Source: Cordia subcordata
Taxonomy: Eukaryota > Streptophyta > Magnoliopsida > Boraginales > Cordiaceae
Direction of reading: 5' to 3'
DNA: 64,000 nt
NCBI GenBank assembly: GCA_028554755.1
Contig: JAPTOF010000016.1
Location: 4,873,001-4,937,000, forward strand
Positions 61,946 to 64,000 of this stretch are shown piece after piece (position 1 is the first letter of the stretch; each line of letters begins with the position of its first letter). The translations under genes and the position numbers were made by a program. The notes beneath the pieces are model-generated. The model made no database searches. It was given only the letters and a program-made list of their open reading frames with translations, and was not told the origin of the DNA.

Positions 61946-63808
61946 CTTTCATGGATTGTGCATTTTGTTAAACTTTTTCCCATGATTCTGCGAACTTTTA
62001 CTTTACTATTTATTTTTTTTATTGTTTTTTGCTATACAATTAACTTCTTTCAATATTTTCTTTCATGGTATAACCATAATCTATGCGATAATAAGTATGG
62101 ACATTTGCATCAAAATATATTTTATTTTTTTATTGTATGTTAAAATGTTAATAAATTACTACATATTTTATATAAACCTATGTTTATATTCGTATCCCGC
62201 GCAACATTACTGGGATAGTATTTTATTAATAGGTACAACGTAAGAATAAGCACACTGGTTTGCTGCTCTTATCCATCCAATTGCTATCCCTATTCATGGA
62301 TAGTACATGTTTCAAAAACCTACAATTACAGTACAAGGGGCTGTGTACTACTGAGGCCCAAAAAAGAGACAATCAATTGAACGGGCCAACTTAGGGAGAG
62401 CCCAGACAAAAGCAATAACCGATGAATTCGGCCCACAATTATTAATAACCCTTCAGCCCAACTACAATCCAGAACCCCAAACTTAAAACAAGATTTGTTT
62501 AGCTAAACATTTGAAGATAAAAATAAATATAATATCCATATATATACATATATATATATATTTGATCGTCTTAATATTTTCTTTTCCTTCTTATTTGGCC
62601 AGTATTTGGTAAAAAAAGTAAATTATGTCATGAGAAGAATAAGAGCAATCTTTTTCGGATCCGTTCCTTTTCCTTTTAAAGAAATATTCAAATTGATAAC
62701 GTAATATTTTTTGCAATTCAAATAAAACGTAAGTTGTAAAATAGAAAGAGTTATTAGAAAAGAAAAACCAAATAGAAACTGCTTGAACTAGAAGGCACAT
62801 GCAAAAGTTTTCCTCCTCTTTTTCCCTTTTTTTTTTTCTCTCTCAATTTTTGGTTTATAAACATGCAGAAATTGATGTGTAGAAATAATTCAGTGACATT
62901 TCACCGAAACATGTTAGGGGAAAAAGCTTTTAGTTTGCTGGTGCTTACGTTTTTTGCGGATTAGGTACTTGTGTTAAAAGGCCCACCAAAGGTAACATAT
63001 TCGCAGAATATTCTTTCAATTATATTTGTGCCAATCGAGGTACCATGTTTCATGAGATTGTCCGGGTCTACGTGGATTTTTTATTCATTATAATATAAAG
63101 GTACTTTTTTTGTTAAAAAAATACAGAGAGAGAGAGAGAACCCAAATTTTACAGTAAGTATTAAAATTAAAATTCTTAAAAATTTAAAAGTCTTAAAAAA
63201 AAACTCAATTTTACCATTTTCCAAAGGTTAGAAATTTAACATTCTCAAAAAATATTTTTTTAAAAATTATATAAAAATTTTTTTCCTAAAAAAAAAACAA
63301 TTTAAATGAATCCTATGGCGGCCCTTAAGGTTTGTGTTTTGGCCTAATAATGCTGCAATGACTTTTCTATGTCCTTTTTTCGTCTATAAGGCCAAGACCA
63401 ATTACGTTATTATCTTTTTAGGGAGACTGAATCTCCAACCGTAATGTTCTCTTTGCTCCAACCTTTTTAGTTCCCAAGATCATGAGTAAGATAAGGTGCT
63501 TGCATAATTTATAAGTGCTTCACAAAGACACACCTCCTAAGTCTTAATAGTTCACTAAGGCTTTAGCTCGATGACTGCAAAGCTGCATTTCGTATGCACC
63601 TGAGTTATTAAAAAAAGCACATTTATCGTGAGTAATAAATTTGTGAATTGGCTAGTCAATTTTGGCATGATTTCACCACTTGGTGAACAATTTTTGGAAC
63701 AAGCATATCAACTTTTGTTTCTTTAGTTGAAGAAAGGCAAGCAAGGAAAAATGTCTCTTCGCTTAGTAAAAAAATAATTTTGCGACTTAACCTCGGTCTT
63801 GTATCCAT

Positions 63809-63838
63809 AAAAATAAAAATAAAAATAAAAATAAAAAA
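63809..63838. repeat. AAAAT pentanucleotide microsatellite
   Basis: About five tandem AAAAT units. Confidence 0.85.
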
Positions 63839-64000
63839 CAAAAGATGCCAGCTAGGACAAATAGACATGTAAGTCTACTTAAAGTAGAAGAAGAAAAAAA
63901 AAAAAACTAAATATTTTAAATAACTTTTCAAAAAGCAAATCCAAAAACCCTTCAAGTTTTACAAACAATGTGATTTCTTGTGAGTTTTACTTACACAAGC

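Larger units (their letters stand above)
61001..64000. other. Terminal spacer without a supported gene
   Basis: AT-rich. It contains the weak protein-like remnant at 61420-61945, a TA-rich tract near 62530-62565, an A/T-run palindromic segment near 63100-63315 resembling the fold-back family, and an AAAAT pentanucleotide repeat at about 63809-63838. Nothing else is recognised. Confidence 0.55.

Noticed and set aside
1..64000. tRNA, rRNA, CRISPR or riboswitch features
   Set aside because: B-box-like GGTTCGA matches were followed up, but none sits in a foldable cloverleaf. Only SINE-like heads remained. No spaced identical repeats typical of CRISPR arrays occur.

Overview
This is nuclear DNA of a flowering plant, most likely a eudicot. 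It is AT-rich, its genes are split by many GT-AG introns, and the gaps hold small non-autonomous transposons, microsatellites and one plastid-derived insertion. All recognisable proteins are plant orthologues. I cannot name the species; an asterid or other woody eudicot would fit, but that is a guess.

Layout. One gene lies on the plus strand: an expansin-like B (EXLB1) gene at 4126-5857. Seven genes follow on the minus strand: a SUVH5/6-type N-terminal protein lacking SRA and SET domains (7067-7948), a GATA26/27-type transcription factor (12850-18702), a short conserved coiled-coil protein (28814-31385), Bax inhibitor-1 (33490-37616), a CDC7-type kinase (39100-45722), a VAP27-type ER protein (48588-52378) and plastid ribosomal protein bL19c (56790-60829). 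Exons were joined by hand. In all seven multi-exon genes the reading frame closes exactly across every junction (predicted 250, 543, 153, 255, 1027, 216 and 231 aa).

The genes share no pathway: cell wall, chromatin, transcription, ER survival, DNA replication licensing, ER contact sites and plastid translation are all represented. Their order resembles, from memory, the Arabidopsis At5g471xx block (BI-1, GATA27, two YDG/SRA genes, VAP, L19) and its At4g17xxx duplicate, so this looks like a conserved microsyntenic segment.

Between genes I see a complete hAT-type MITE with 8-bp target duplications (3261-3809); a scattered family of fold-back elements with TTA/TAA/ATA duplications; two further palindromic families; tRNA-derived SINE-like units; CACTA-like end fragments; an imperfect tandem array inside BI-1 intron 1; and a decayed plastid atpB fragment (47044-47345). 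A 10-kb gap (18703-28813) has no gene that I can support. I found no CRISPR array, operon-like system, tRNA or rRNA gene, and nothing that amounts to a clearly new biological system. The most unusual items are the truncated SUVH-like gene, the BI-1 intron array and the very short hairpin element in the VAP27 gene.
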